From Jiangella asiatica (GTDB taxonomy: Bacteria > Actinomycetota > Actinomycetes > Jiangellales > Jiangellaceae), in assembly GCF_004349065.1 (NCBI RefSeq), contig NZ_SMKZ01000059.1, positions 1 to 40,446 of the forward strand: a stretch of DNA of 40,446 nt. Reading direction: 5' to 3'. Below the pieces are notes generated by a model. It made no database searches and had not been told where the DNA came from. It saw only the letters and a program-made list of their open reading frames with translations. The translations under genes and the position numbers were made by a program. This document shows, in pieces, positions 26,945-35,182 of the stretch (its first letter is position 1; every line of letters begins with the position of its first letter).

Positions 26945-26952
26945 GGGCGGTC

Positions 26953-27630
26953 GTGGGTATCCAGATCGCGCCGAGCATCCTGTCCGCCGATTTCGCGAAC
27001 CTCGAGTCCGAGATCGCCCGCATCGGCGACGCGGACCTGGTGCACGTCGACGTCATGGACAACCATTTCGTGCCCAACTTGACGCTGGGCCTGCCGGTCG
27101 TCGAGGCGATCCTGGCCAGCACCACCCTGCCGGTCGACTGCCACTTGATGATCGACGACCCGGACCGCTGGGCGCCCGGGTACGCCGAGGCCGGCGCCCA
27201 CAACGTCACGTTCCATGCCGAGGCGGCCGCCGCGCCGGTGCGGCTGGCCCGCGAGATCCGCCGGCACGGTGCCCGGGCCGGGGTGGCGCTCAAGCCGGCC
27301 ACCCCGGTCGAGCCGTTCGAGGTGCTGCTGCCCGAGATCGACATGCTGCTGGTCATGACCGTCGAGCCGGGCTTCGGCGGCCAGGGCTTCCTCGACGTCT
27401 GCCTGCCGAAGATCCGCCTGGCCCGGGAGATGGTGTCTCGGTCCGGCCTCGACGTCTGGGTCCAGGTCGACGGGGGCGTGTCCGGCGAGACGATCGAGCG
27501 CTGCGCAGACGCCGGCGCCGACGTGTTCGTGGCGGGCTCGGCCGTCTACGGAGCCGACGACGCGGCGAAGGCCATCGCGGACCTCCGCCGCCTCGCCGCC
27601 GACGCCGCCGACCGGACCGATCCCGCCTGA
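26953..27630 (+). CDS. rpe: Ribulose-phosphate 3-epimerase
   Basis: A 225-residue TIM-barrel enzyme that interconverts ribulose 5-phosphate and xylulose 5-phosphate in the pentose phosphate pathway. Signatures are [13 protein letters not shown] (about 5-17), [13 protein letters not shown] (about 30-42), with the catalytic Asp and metal His/Asp, CHLMIDDP (about 63-70), [12 protein letters not shown] (about 136-147) and VDGGVS (about 176-181). It is full length. Ribulose 5-phosphate is also the substrate for the butanone-phosphate branch of riboflavin synthesis, which fits its place just before the rib operon. It starts at GTG 26953, probably on a leaderless mRNA. Confidence 0.95.
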   Translation: MGIQIAPSILSADFANLESEIARIGDADLVHVDVMDNHFVPNLTLGLPVVEAILASTTLPVDCHLMIDDPDRWAPGYAEAGAHNVTFHAEAAAAPVRLAREIRRHGARAGVALKPATPVEPFEVLLPEIDMLLVMTVEPGFGGQGFLDVCLPKIRLAREMVSRSGLDVWVQVDGGVSGETIERCADAGADVFVAGSAVYGADDAAKAIADLRRLAADAADRTDPA

Positions 27631-27643
27631 CCGGGGCCGACGT

Positions 27644-28093
27644 CTACTTCGTGGTGCCGAAGACGGGGCGGTTGGGCGAGACGTCCTCGTCGTCGGGCAC
27701 GCCCATGTTCTGGCAGGCGGTCAGGAGCCACCGGCCCTCTTCCTTCGCCAGGATCCACAGCGGGGAGCCGACGTCCACTCCGTCGGGGGTCTGGTACACC
27801 TGACGCAGCTTGACGGCGGCGACGTCCGCGCGGATGAACAGCAGGTGCTCCAGTTCGAACGTGACCGTCTGGTCCCGCATCCCGCCGGGAAGCACCTGAC
27901 GGGTGAACTCGGCGATCGCGTCGAGGCCGAACAGGCGCTTCCCGCCGCCCGTGGTCCAGATCGCGTCGGGTCGGAACAGGGCGAGGAACTCGTCGGGGAG
28001 CTCGTTGTTCTGGGCGTGTTCGACGGTGGCGATCACCTGCTTGATCGCTTCGGTGTCGGCGGCGGTGGTCGAGGCGTCGATGTCGGTGCTCAT
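27644..28093 (-). CDS. SnoaL-like / SgcJ-type NTF2-fold protein
   Basis: A 149-residue single-domain protein with an NTF2-like cone fold. The N-terminal helix (TEAIKQVIATVEHAQNN) is followed by FLALFRPDAIWTTGGGKRLFGLDAIAEF and by strands DQTVTFELEHLLF and VAAVKLRQVYQTP, then PLWILAKEEGRWLLTACQN. This is the pattern of the SgcJ/EcaC family (DUF4440). Members bind small hydrophobic ligands or act as isomerases or hydrolases; the ligand here cannot be told. It is transcribed against rpe and away from the riboflavin operon, and interrupts the rpe-rib order. The ATG at 28091-28093 has no clear ribosome-binding site. Confidence 0.8.
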   Translation of the reverse strand: MSTDIDASTTAADTEAIKQVIATVEHAQNNELPDEFLALFRPDAIWTTGGGKRLFGLDAIAEFTRQVLPGGMRDQTVTFELEHLLFIRADVAAVKLRQVYQTPDGVDVGSPLWILAKEEGRWLLTACQNMGVPDDEDVSPNRPVFGTTK

Positions 28094-28215
28094 GGGCGAC
28101 AGTCTTGTACCTCAACCAAACTTGAGGTCAAGCCGGACTCATGCGGAACGCCGGCGACGTAGCACTGTCGGCCGTCGTGACCCGGTCCGGGAATGCGTCG
28201 CGAGCGGGACCGGTT

Positions 28216-28221
28216 TACTCT
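28216..28221 (+). promoter_or_regulatory. -10 element upstream of the riboswitch
   Basis: TACTCT ends 13 nt before the first paired base of the FMN riboswitch, so transcription would begin just 5' of the aptamer. No clear -35 hexamer. Confidence 0.4.
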
Positions 28222-28234
28222 GGACGAGACACAA

Positions 28235-28370
28235 CGCGTGCTCCGGGGTCGGTGAAAGTCCGAACCGGCGGTGACAGTCCGCGACCCGGCCGTCGTCATC
28301 ACGAGGCGTCCGGTTGACCCGGTGGAACTCCGGGACCGACGGTGAAAGTCCGGATGGGAGGAAGCACGCG
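28235..28370 (+). ncRNA. FMN riboswitch (RFN element)
   Basis: The closing stem is CGCGTGC (28235-28241) with GCACGCG (28364-28370). Inside are the conserved RFN blocks: GGTGAAAGTCCGAACCGGCGGTGA from about 28251 in two parts (GGTGAAAGTCC and ACCGGCGGT), and GGGACCGACGGTGAAAGTCC followed by GGATGGGAGGAAGC (about 28333-28366). A variable arm lies at about 28286-28320. The aptamer binds flavin mononucleotide and lowers expression of riboflavin genes. It sits 108 nt before the ribD start, in line with a translational switch. Confidence 0.93.
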
Positions 28371-28443
28371 CGGCCGTCTCGGCTGGTCGCGCCCTGATGC
28401 GCGCCCGGCCGGCTCGGCCGTACGCGGCGCCTGTCCGCGCCTG

Positions 28444-28476
28444 CCCCGGAGCTCGCTCGAGACGAGCGAGGAGGGG
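28444..28476 (+). promoter_or_regulatory. Hairpin that can hide the ribD ribosome-binding site
   Basis: CTCGCTC (28452-28458) and GAGCGAG (28464-28470) form a 7-bp stem with loop GAGAC. Outside it CCCC (28444-28447) can pair with GGGG (28473-28476), which is part of the GAGGAGGGG ribosome-binding site of ribD. This looks like the translational output arm of the FMN riboswitch. Confidence 0.5.
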
Positions 28477-28478
28477 CC

Positions 28479-29540
28479 GTGGCCACCGAGGCCGAGCTGA
28501 CGGCGATGCGCCGGGCCGTGGCGCTGGCGGCGCGCGGCGCCCTCACCACGCCCCCCAACCCCGATGTCGGCTGCGTCGTGCTCGACGCGGCCGGCAGAGT
28601 CGTCGGCGAGGGCTGGCACGAGCGCCCCGGCGGCCCACACGCCGAGGTCGTCGCCCTGCGATCCGCCGGCGACGCGGCCCGCGGCGGCACCGCGGTGGTC
28701 ACCCTGGAACCGTGCGACCACACCGGCCGCACCGGGCCGTGTACGAGCGCGCTGATCGAGGCAGGGGTGCGCCGGGTCGTGATCGCCGTGGCCGACCCGA
28801 ACCCCGTCGCCGCCGGCGGGGCCGCCACACTGCGCGCGCACGGCATCGATGTCGAGCTCGGAGTCCTCCAGGACGACGCCGAGCGCATGAACGCGCGCTG
28901 GCTCACCCCGTTCCGCACCCGCCGGCCGTTCGTGGTCTGGAAGTTCGCCGCGACGCTCGACGGCCGCAGTGCCGCCGCGGACGGCACCAGCCGCTGGATC
29001 ACCGGTGCACAGGCGCGCGCCGACGTCCACCGGCTGCGGGCGTCCGTCGACACCGTCGTCGCCGGGGTCGGCACGGTGGTCGCCGACGACCCCCAGCTCA
29101 CGGCCCGCCCCGCGGACGAGCACGTGCCACCAGGCCAGCCGCTGCGCGTCGTCGTCGACAGCGACGGCCGCACGCCCGCCACCGCCCGAGTCCGCGACGG
29201 CTCCGCACCCACCTGGATCGCCACCGCCGACGAGGTCGGTGCCGGCGCCGACGGCCGGGTCGACCTCGCCAAGCTGCTCAGCATGCTCGACGAGCGCGGC
29301 CAGCGGTACGTGCTGCTCGAAGGCGGACCGACGCTCGCCGGCGCGTTCTGGCGGGCCGGGCTGGTCGACCGGGTCGTCGGCTACGTGGCGCCCGCGCTGC
29401 TCGGTGCCGGCGACGCCGTGCTGGCCTGCGCCGGCGTCACCACCATCGGCGAAGCCATCCGCCTCGACGTCAGCGACGTCGCCGTCGTCGGCGGCGACAT
29501 CAGGATCACCGCAACACCGCGAGAACACAGGAAGGCGTGA
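28479..29540 (+). CDS. ribD: Bifunctional riboflavin deaminase-reductase
   Basis: A 353-residue enzyme for the second and third steps of riboflavin synthesis (pyrimidine deamination, then ribosyl side-chain reduction with NADPH). The N-terminal cytidine-deaminase-like domain has the zinc site His54-x-Glu56 (GGPHAEV) and Cys79 and Cys88 (LEPCDHTGRTGPC). The C-terminal RibD_C reductase domain starts at about 148 (RPFVVWKFAATLDGR) and includes VLLEGGPTLAGAF (about 281-293). The GTG at 28479 follows GAGGAGGGG. It opens a four-gene operon under the FMN riboswitch; the next gene begins 3 bp after its stop. Confidence 0.96.
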   Translation: MATEAELTAMRRAVALAARGALTTPPNPDVGCVVLDAAGRVVGEGWHERPGGPHAEVVALRSAGDAARGGTAVVTLEPCDHTGRTGPCTSALIEAGVRRVVIAVADPNPVAAGGAATLRAHGIDVELGVLQDDAERMNARWLTPFRTRRPFVVWKFAATLDGRSAAADGTSRWITGAQARADVHRLRASVDTVVAGVGTVVADDPQLTARPADEHVPPGQPLRVVVDSDGRTPATARVRDGSAPTWIATADEVGAGADGRVDLAKLLSMLDERGQRYVLLEGGPTLAGAFWRAGLVDRVVGYVAPALLGAGDAVLACAGVTTIGEAIRLDVSDVAVVGGDIRITATPREHRKA

Positions 29541-29543
29541 GGC

Positions 29544-30143
29544 ATGTTCACCGGGATCGTCGAAGAGCTGGGAGAACTGGTCGCTGTCCGAGGCGACGCG
29601 GCCGACGGCACGCTCACCGTCCGCGGCCCGAAGGTCGTCAGCGATGCCGTGCACGGCGCGTCCATCGCGGTCGACGGGGTCTGTCTCACCGTCGTCGACG
29701 TCGACGGTGACAGGTTCACCGTCGACGTCATGCGCGAGACGTTCGACCGCACCACCCTCGCGAAGCTCTCGACGGGCGACGTCGTGAACCTGGAGCGGGC
29801 GGTGAGAGCGTCGGATCGGCTCGGTGGCCACATCGTCCAGGGCCACGTCGACGGCGTCGGCACCGTCGTGTCGCGCGAGCGCGGCCAGCGCTGGGACGTC
29901 GTGCGGGTCCAGGCGCCGCCGGGGTTGATGCCCTACATCGCCGAGAAGGGCTCCATCGCCGTCGACGGGGTGTCGCTGACGGTGTCCGCGCTCGGCCCGG
30001 ACTGGTTCGAGGTGAGCCTGATCCCGACGACGCTGCAGCTCACGACGCTCGGCCGGCGGCAGCCCGGCGACCAGGTCAACCTCGAGGTCGACGTCGTCGC
30101 CAAGTACGTCGAACGGCTGCTCGGCGCGGGAGCGACGGCATGA
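29544..30143 (+). CDS. ribE: Riboflavin synthase alpha chain
   Basis: A 199-residue enzyme that dismutates two 6,7-dimethyl-8-ribityllumazines into riboflavin and the pyrimidine precursor. It begins with the invariant [10 protein letters not shown] and contains two similar lumazine-binding barrels: about 1-95 ([12 protein letters not shown]) and about 97-190 ([14 protein letters not shown]). [11 protein letters not shown] marks the junction. Also named ribC in some genomes. The ATG follows ribD by 3 bp; the stop overlaps the ribBA ATG (ATGA). Confidence 0.96.
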   Translation: MFTGIVEELGELVAVRGDAADGTLTVRGPKVVSDAVHGASIAVDGVCLTVVDVDGDRFTVDVMRETFDRTTLAKLSTGDVVNLERAVRASDRLGGHIVQGHVDGVGTVVSRERGQRWDVVRVQAPPGLMPYIAEKGSIAVDGVSLTVSALGPDWFEVSLIPTTLQLTTLGRRQPGDQVNLEVDVVAKYVERLLGAGATA

Positions 30144-31429
30144 GCGGGCCGACGAGGGACGTGCGGCTGGACACCGTCGAGCGGGCCATCGCCGACGTCG
30201 CGGCCGGCAAGGCCGTGGTCGTGGTCGACGACGAGGACCGCGAGAACGAGGGTGACCTGATCTTCGCCGCGGCGCGGGCCACCCCGGAGCTGATGGGGTT
30301 CACCATCCGGCACACTTCGGGCGTGATCTGCGTGCCGATGCTCGGCAGCGAGCTGGACCGGCTGAAGCTGCCGCCCATGACGGCGGTGAACGAGGACCGC
30401 AAGGGCACGGCCTTCGCGGTCTCCGTCGACGCCCGCCACGGCATCACCACGGGCATCTCCGCCGCCGAGCGGGCACACACGGCGCGCGTACTGGCCGACT
30501 CCGCGACCGAGGCGTACGAGCTCAGCCGGCCCGGCCACGTCTTCCCCCTGCGGGCCAGGGAAGGTGGCGTGCTGCGCCGGCCCGGGCACACCGAGGCCGC
30601 GGTCGACCTCGCGCGGCTGGCGGCTCTGTCGCCCGCGGGGGTGCTCTGCGAGATCGTCCACGACGACGGCTCGATGATGCGGGCGCCGGCGCTGCGCGAG
30701 TTCGCCGACGAGCACGGCCTGGCGATGATCTCCATCGCCGACCTCATCCGGTACCGGCGGCGCACCGAGCGGCAGGTGGAACGGGTCGCCACCACCCGGC
30801 TGCCCACCGCCCACGGCACCTTCGCCGCGCACGCCTACCGCGACGTCCTCGACGGCACCGAGCACGTGGCACTGGTGATGGGCGACGTCAGCTCCGAGAC
30901 CGTCGGCGACGACGCGGTCCTGGTGCGGCTGCACTCGGAGTGCCTGACCGGAGACGCGCTCGGCTCGCTGCGCTGCGACTGCGGCCAGCAGCTGCGCGCG
31001 GCCATGGACCTGGTGGCGCGGGCCGGCCGCGGCATCGTCGTCTACCTGCGCGGGCACGAGGGCCGCGGCATCGGGCTGGTGCACAAGCTGCAGGCCTACG
31101 AGCTGCAGGACGGCGGGCTGGACACCGTCGACGCCAACGTCGAGCTGGGACTGCCCGCGGACGCCCGCGACTACGGCACCGGCGCGCAGATCCTCGCCGA
31201 CCTCGGCGTGCGCACCATCTCGCTCATGACGAACAACCCGGCCAAGCTGACCGGCGTCGAGGGCTACGGGCTCAAGCTGGCCGAGCGGGTGCCGCTGCCG
31301 GTCTCGGCGAACCCGGAGAACCTGCGCTACCTGACCACCAAGCGGGACCGGATGGGACACGACCTCGGCGACCTGTCGGGGCCGGACGAGACCGGCGACG
31401 CCGGTGACGCGGAAGGGAACCTGGCATGA
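30140..31429 (+). CDS. ribBA: Bifunctional DHBP synthase / GTP cyclohydrolase II
   Basis: A 429-residue fusion that supplies both precursors of riboflavin. The N-terminal 3,4-dihydroxy-2-butanone 4-phosphate synthase domain (about 1-205) carries the acidic motif [11 protein letters not shown] (about 30-40) and [10 protein letters not shown]. The C-terminal GTP cyclohydrolase II domain (about 207-405) has zinc ligands Cys268, Cys279 and Cys281 ([16 protein letters not shown]) and the motif [12 protein letters not shown]. It is full length. The start overlaps the ribE stop and the stop overlaps the ribH start, each by ATGA, so all four enzymes are translationally coupled. The Asp/Gly-rich last 20 residues look dispensable. 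Confidence 0.97.
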   Translation: MSGPTRDVRLDTVERAIADVAAGKAVVVVDDEDRENEGDLIFAAARATPELMGFTIRHTSGVICVPMLGSELDRLKLPPMTAVNEDRKGTAFAVSVDARHGITTGISAAERAHTARVLADSATEAYELSRPGHVFPLRAREGGVLRRPGHTEAAVDLARLAALSPAGVLCEIVHDDGSMMRAPALREFADEHGLAMISIADLIRYRRRTERQVERVATTRLPTAHGTFAAHAYRDVLDGTEHVALVMGDVSSETVGDDAVLVRLHSECLTGDALGSLRCDCGQQLRAAMDLVARAGRGIVVYLRGHEGRGIGLVHKLQAYELQDGGLDTVDANVELGLPADARDYGTGAQILADLGVRTISLMTNNPAKLTGVEGYGLKLAERVPLPVSANPENLRYLTTKRDRMGHDLGDLSGPDETGDAGDAEGNLA

Positions 31430-31902
31430 GCGGTGAGGGCGCGCCGGAGCTGCGCGTGGAGAACGTGGGCGACCTCCGGGTCGCGGTCGTGGCCGCGCTG
31501 TGGCATCAGACGGTCATGGACGGGCTGGTCGCCGGTGCTCGCCGGGCTCTGGAGGAGGCCGAGGTCCGCGACGCGCTCGTGCTTCGCGTACCGGGGTCGT
31601 TCGAGCTGCCGGTCGCGGCGGCCCGGCTGGCCCGGGCCGGATACGACGCCGTCGTCGCCCTGGGGGTGGTCGTGCGCGGTGAGACGCCGCACTTCGACTA
31701 CGTCTGCCAGGCCGCCACCGACGGCCTGACCCGGGTCACCGTCGACACCGGGGTCCCCGTCGGATTCGGCGTGCTGACCTGCGACGACGAGGAGCAGGCG
31801 CTCGCTCGTGCCGGCCTGCCGGGGTCCAAGGAGGACAAGGGCTACGAGGCGACCCAAGCCGCGCTGGCCACCGTCGTGGCGCTGCGCGACAGCTACGCCT
31901 GA
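31426..31902 (+). CDS. ribH: 6,7-dimethyl-8-ribityllumazine synthase
   Basis: A 158-residue lumazine synthase, which joins the RibD/phosphatase product with dihydroxybutanone phosphate. Conserved parts are [17 protein letters not shown] (about 25-41), [15 protein letters not shown] (about 54-68), [17 protein letters not shown] (about 80-96), [16 protein letters not shown] (about 110-125) and NKG-like [12 protein letters not shown]. The family forms 60-mer capsids or decamers; which one applies here cannot be told. Last gene of the riboflavin operon, followed by a hairpin. Confidence 0.96.
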   Translation: MSGEGAPELRVENVGDLRVAVVAALWHQTVMDGLVAGARRALEEAEVRDALVLRVPGSFELPVAAARLARAGYDAVVALGVVVRGETPHFDYVCQAATDGLTRVTVDTGVPVGFGVLTCDDEEQALARAGLPGSKEDKGYEATQAALATVVALRDSYA

Positions 31903-31936
31903 GCGTCTCGCGCACCGCTGGGCGGCGTCCAGATGG

Positions 31937-31957
31937 CGGGCCGGCGTGTCCGGCCCG
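31937..31957 (+). terminator. Terminator-like hairpin after the riboflavin operon
   Basis: CGGGCCGG and CCGGCCCG form a perfect 8-bp stem with a 5-nt loop, 34 nt after the ribH stop and before the hisE promoter. No U-tract. Confidence 0.55.
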
Positions 31958-31991
31958 TGAACATCGTGCGCGGCGCGGCGGCGCGTTTCCG

Positions 31992-31997
31992 TACCCT
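31992..31997 (+). promoter_or_regulatory. -10 element for hisE (leaderless)
   Basis: TACCCT lies 8 nt before GTG 32006. It also overlaps a TTG at 31997, which therefore could not be in the mRNA; this decides the hisE start. Confidence 0.45.
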
Positions 31998-32005
31998 TGT
32001 GCGAC

Positions 32006-32269
32006 GTGAAGAGTTTCGAGGACCTGTGGGTCGAGCTGTCCGCCAAGGTGGAGTCCGGTGACCCCGGCTCCGGCACGGTCGAGGCGGTCCGCCATGGCGT
32101 CCATCACGTCGGGAAGAAGGTCGTGGAGGAAGCCGCCGAAGCCTGGATGGCGGCCGAGCACGAAAGTGCCGAGCGGGCCGCCGAGGAGATCTCGCAGCTG
32201 CTCTACCACGTCCAGGTCCTGATGTTGGCACGCGGCGTCACCCTCGACGCCGTGTACGAGAAGCTCTGA
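32006..32269 (+). CDS. hisE: Phosphoribosyl-ATP pyrophosphatase
   Basis: An 87-residue MazG-fold enzyme for the second step of histidine synthesis (PR-ATP to PR-AMP). The core [18 protein letters not shown] with acidic metal ligands (about 34-51) and [18 protein letters not shown] (about 62-79) are diagnostic. It is the stand-alone HisE form, not fused to HisI. The GTG at 32006 gives the usual start VKSFEDLW; a TTG nine bases upstream is rejected because it lies inside the -10 hexamer. hisG follows after 14 bp. Confidence 0.94.
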   Translation: MKSFEDLWVELSAKVESGDPGSGTVEAVRHGVHHVGKKVVEEAAEAWMAAEHESAERAAEEISQLLYHVQVLMLARGVTLDAVYEKL

Positions 32270-32283
32270 GAGGCGTCACTCCC

Positions 32284-33141
32284 ATGTCCACGACCCTGCG
32301 CATCGCCGTGCCCAACAAGGGCTCGCTGGCCGGGCCGGCCGCCGAGATGCTGCGCGAGGCGGGCTACCGCCAGCGCACGAACGGCGCCCGCGACCTCGTC
32401 CTGCGCGATCCCGACAACAACGTCGAGTTCTTCTACCTGCGTCCCCGCGACATCGCCGTCTACGTCGGCTCCGGCACCGTCGATGTCGGCGTCACCGGTC
32501 GCGACCTGCTGCTGGACTCCGGGTCGCCGGCCGAGGAGGTGCTGGCGCTCGGCTTCGGCGGGTCGACGTTCCACTTCGCCGCCCGCCCCGGTACCGCCGA
32601 GAAGGTGTCCGACTTCGCCGGCCTGCGCGTCGCCACGTCGTACGCCGGACTGCTCGAGACCTACCTGGCCGAGCGCGGCGTCGACGCCGCGGTGATCCGG
32701 CTGGACGGCGCGGTCGAGACCGCCGTTCAGCTCGGTGTCGCCGACGTCATCGCCGACGTCGTCGAGACCGGGACGACGCTGCGGCAGGCCGGCCTGGAGA
32801 TCGTCGGCGAGCCGATCCTGAAGTCCGAGGCGGTGCTGGTGGCCCGCGCCGACGGCGCTCGCCCGCCTGCCGTCGAGCTGCTGCTGCGCCGGCTGAACGG
32901 CGTCATGGTCGCGCGCGAGTACGTAATGATGGACTACGACATCCGCGCCGAGCGGGTCGAGGAGGCCAGCGCGCTCACCCCCGGCCTGGAGTCGCCGACG
33001 GTGTCGCCGCTGCACCGCGAGGGCTGGGTGGCCGTGCGGGCCATGGTGCCGCGCGCGGAGGCCCAGCGCGTCATGGACGACCTGTGGGCCATCGGCGCCC
33101 GCGCCATTCTCGTCACCGACATCCTCGCCTGCCGCATCTGA
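32284..33141 (+). CDS. hisG: ATP phosphoribosyltransferase, long form
   Basis: A 285-residue enzyme for the committed step of histidine synthesis (ATP + PRPP). It begins [18 protein letters not shown] (about 5-22) and has the periplasmic-binding-protein-like catalytic fold. The PRPP-binding loop [15 protein letters not shown] lies near residues 158-172. The C-terminal about 75 residues (from about 211) form the ACT-like regulatory domain of the long HisG form, which needs no HisZ and is feedback-inhibited by histidine. GAGAGG precedes the ATG. A 60-bp palindrome begins 9 bp after the stop. Confidence 0.96.
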   Translation: MSTTLRIAVPNKGSLAGPAAEMLREAGYRQRTNGARDLVLRDPDNNVEFFYLRPRDIAVYVGSGTVDVGVTGRDLLLDSGSPAEEVLALGFGGSTFHFAARPGTAEKVSDFAGLRVATSYAGLLETYLAERGVDAAVIRLDGAVETAVQLGVADVIADVVETGTTLRQAGLEIVGEPILKSEAVLVARADGARPPAVELLLRRLNGVMVAREYVMMDYDIRAERVEEASALTPGLESPTVSPLHREGWVAVRAMVPRAEAQRVMDDLWAIGARAILVTDILACRI

Positions 33142-33150
33142 CGGTCTGCT

Positions 33151-33210
33151 CCCCGTGATCATCAACGGTTGGCGACGCCATGGCGTCGCCAACCGTTGAT
33201 GATCACGGGG
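33151..33210. repeat. Perfect 60-bp palindrome without spacer
   Basis: The two 30-base arms (left beginning CCCCGTGATCATCAACGG, right ending CCGTTGATGATCACGGGG) are exact reverse complements that meet at 33180/33181 with no loop; the symmetry stops sharply at both ends. As RNA it would make a stem of up to 28 bp. It lies between hisG and the first sigma operon, so it could terminate hisG, act as a barrier in both directions, or be a mobile palindromic repeat. Confidence 0.9.
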
Positions 33211-33222
33211 TCTCTCGCGCAT

Positions 33223-33249
33223 GCAACCCGGAACCGGCCGCCGTCCGTC
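33223..33249 (+). promoter_or_regulatory. ECF-type promoter of the first sigma operon
   Basis: GCAACC (33223-33228), 17-nt spacer, CGTC (33246-33249). An identical -35 and spacing recur at 35119-35145 before the second sigma gene. AAC/CGT pairs are typical of ECF sigma promoters, so autoregulation is likely. Confidence 0.6.
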
Positions 33250-33283
33250 ACTATGGTGAGGTCGGTTGGGGGAGGGCGGGTAG

Positions 33284-33808
33284 ATGCTTGCCATCGACGA
33301 GGCGTCGTATCGCGAGTTCGTCACGGTGCGCCGCCGTGCGCTGCTGCGCACGGCGTACCTGCTGACGGGCGACTGGCACGCCGCCGAGGACGTCGTGCAG
33401 GAGACGCTGGCCAAGCTCTACGTCTCGTGGCGGCGGGTGCGCCGGCGCGAGGAAGCCATCGGCTACGCCCGCAGGACCCTGCTCACCACCTACATCGACA
33501 GCACCCGCCGGCCGTGGCGGCGCGAACATACCGTCGACGCCCTGCCTGACCTGGTCGGCGCCGGCGACCCGGCCGACCTCGGCGCGCCCGACACCCGCCA
33601 CCGGCTCATGGCCGCGCTGGCCCGGGTGCCCGCACGGCAACGGGCGGTGGTGGTGCTGCGGTTCTGGGAGGACCTCTCCGTCGAGCAGGTCGCGGAGCTG
33701 CTGAGCTGCAGCTCCGGCAACGTCAAGAGCCAGACGGCGCGCGGCTTGGAACGGCTGCGCGAGCTGCTGGGCGCCGACGACCTCATGGCACTGAGGGATG
33801 CGGTATGA
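33284..33808 (+). CDS. SigE-family ECF RNA polymerase sigma factor, copy 1
   Basis: A 174-residue ECF sigma factor of the actinobacterial SigE family. Region 2 covers about 8-75 (ALLRTAYLLTGDWHAAEDVVQETLAKLY, in part ALLRTAYLLTGDW and AEDVVQETLAKLY; then GYARRTLLTTYID). Region 4 covers about 110-165 (RQRAVVVLRFWEDLSVEQVAELL and SSGNVKSQTARGLERL). GGGGGAGGG precedes the ATG. The stop overlaps the start of a membrane-anchored partner (ATGA). An ECF-type promoter lies 34 nt upstream of the ATG. It is a close paralogue of the protein at 35183, equal in length. The stress it answers is unknown. Confidence 0.93.
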   Translation: MLAIDEASYREFVTVRRRALLRTAYLLTGDWHAAEDVVQETLAKLYVSWRRVRRREEAIGYARRTLLTTYIDSTRRPWRREHTVDALPDLVGAGDPADLGAPDTRHRLMAALARVPARQRAVVVLRFWEDLSVEQVAELLSCSSGNVKSQTARGLERLRELLGADDLMALRDAV

Positions 33809-35103
33809 CCGACGCGAAGCTGAAGGAACTGTTCACGCAGGCACTCGCCGACGAGCCTCGCGCGCTGCCCGCCGTGGACGACGACATCGCCCGCGGTCGT
33901 GCTCTGCGCTCCCGGCGCCGGCGCACCCGCATCGGCGGGGGAGTGGCACTGCTCGCCGTCGTGGGCGCTGGCGTCCTGGTGGTGCCCGGCCTCCTGCCCG
34001 ACGGCGACGGCGCGCCCGCGGCGTCCGACCCCAGCAACCAGGTGTGGCCCTACGAGACGCCCGCCAAGATTCAGGAGCAGCGGACCAGCGGCCTACTCGA
34101 GGAGCTGGCGCAGGCCGAGTCCGGTGGCGACGAGACCGCCGAGGTCTTCACCGACTCCGCGGTCAGCGTGGGATCGGTCATCGAGCAGGAGCTGTGGGCG
34201 GCGGTCGAACCGGTCCTGCCCGACGACCTGGTGCTCGAGAGCTCCATCATCGCCCAGGGCGGGATCGGCACCGAACACGCTCTCAACTTCGCGGCCGTGC
34301 GCGGGGACACGACCTTCTCCATCGACATCGTCCTCCAGGAGTCCCGGCCGGACCTGCCGGAGTTCCAGCCGTGCCGCGAGCCGGCGGAGATTCCCGACGG
34401 CGTCGCGCAGTGGGCCCCGTGCCAGCAGGGTTACGACGACCAAGATCGCTGGCGCATCGTCGGCCAGGCCGGCGATCACACGGGTGTCGCCGTCGCCGAG
34501 GGAGGCACTGCCGCCGCTATGGTCGAATGGAGCTCGACGATCCACGACGTCGGCACCGCCACGGACACTGTCGGCGACTTCGCGGACACGCTGACCTTCG
34601 AGGAAGCGAACGCCCTGGCCGAGGCGGCCTGGTCGGTGGGTGCCGAGCACGACGAAGCCGAGCTGGTCAGCGGATGGGACATGGCGGCGGCGGCCCGGGA
34701 TGCCTGGCCGCGGATCAAGTCGGCCGTCGAGCACGGCCTGGGTCTGGGACCGCTGGCTCAGACCGGTTTCTACACAAGCGACCCGTCGACGATCGTCGCC
34801 CAGTTCCGCACCGTCGACGATGTCCGGATCGACCTGGCGATCTGGCAGGACGACCGGTTCTACGAGAACCTCTGCACCGCCTCCGCTTCGGGGGTGTGCG
34901 AGTCATGGGTCGGGAGCGTGTCCTACTTCCAGCAGATGAACGACGACGAGGCGGCGATGATCGGTGGCGGGGGGCTGGGCCTCGGTCACTACGACCTCAT
35001 CGTGGGGACGGGCGCGACCCTCGACCCCGATCGCCACCTACCCATCGGGGACGCCATTCCCCAGCATCGTGTGCCCGCAGTTCCGGCGTCGAACGAGGAT
35101 TGA
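33805..35103 (+). CDS. Membrane-anchored partner (probable anti-sigma factor), copy 1
   Basis: A 432-residue single-pass protein. The cytoplasmic part is about 45 residues (MTDAKLKELFTQALADEP, then DDDIARGRALRSRRRRTR). One helix follows (VALLAVVGAGVLVVPGLL, about 48-65), then an extracytoplasmic domain of about 365 residues. Pairs of Cys (about 194, 212 and 356, 366 by eye) may form disulfides. No zinc anti-sigma HxxxCxxC motif is present. Being coupled to a sigma gene and having a basic cytoplasmic segment that is shared with copy 2 suggests that it holds the sigma factor and senses a signal outside, but this is inference; no named domain is recognised. Confidence 0.75.
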   Translation: MTDAKLKELFTQALADEPRALPAVDDDIARGRALRSRRRRTRIGGGVALLAVVGAGVLVVPGLLPDGDGAPAASDPSNQVWPYETPAKIQEQRTSGLLEELAQAESGGDETAEVFTDSAVSVGSVIEQELWAAVEPVLPDDLVLESSIIAQGGIGTEHALNFAAVRGDTTFSIDIVLQESRPDLPEFQPCREPAEIPDGVAQWAPCQQGYDDQDRWRIVGQAGDHTGVAVAEGGTAAAMVEWSSTIHDVGTATDTVGDFADTLTFEEANALAEAAWSVGAEHDEAELVSGWDMAAAARDAWPRIKSAVEHGLGLGPLAQTGFYTSDPSTIVAQFRTVDDVRIDLAIWQDDRFYENLCTASASGVCESWVGSVSYFQQMNDDEAAMIGGGGLGLGHYDLIVGTGATLDPDRHLPIGDAIPQHRVPAVPASNED

Positions 35104-35118
35104 CGCCGGCCAGGCCGT

Positions 35119-35145
35119 GCAACCGGACAGCCAGGGCACTCCGTG
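35119..35145 (+). promoter_or_regulatory. ECF-type promoter of the second sigma operon
   Basis: GCAACC (35119-35124), 17-nt spacer, CGTG (35142-35145). It repeats the layout found before copy 1 and lies 37 nt before the ATG. Confidence 0.55.
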
Positions 35146-35182
35146 GACGGGGTGAGAACCTGGTGACCGGTGGAGGGCTGAC

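Noticed and set aside
28397-29710. ATG frame starting between the riboswitch and ribD
   Set aside because: It is a +2 frame reading of ribD, very Arg-rich, with no motif.
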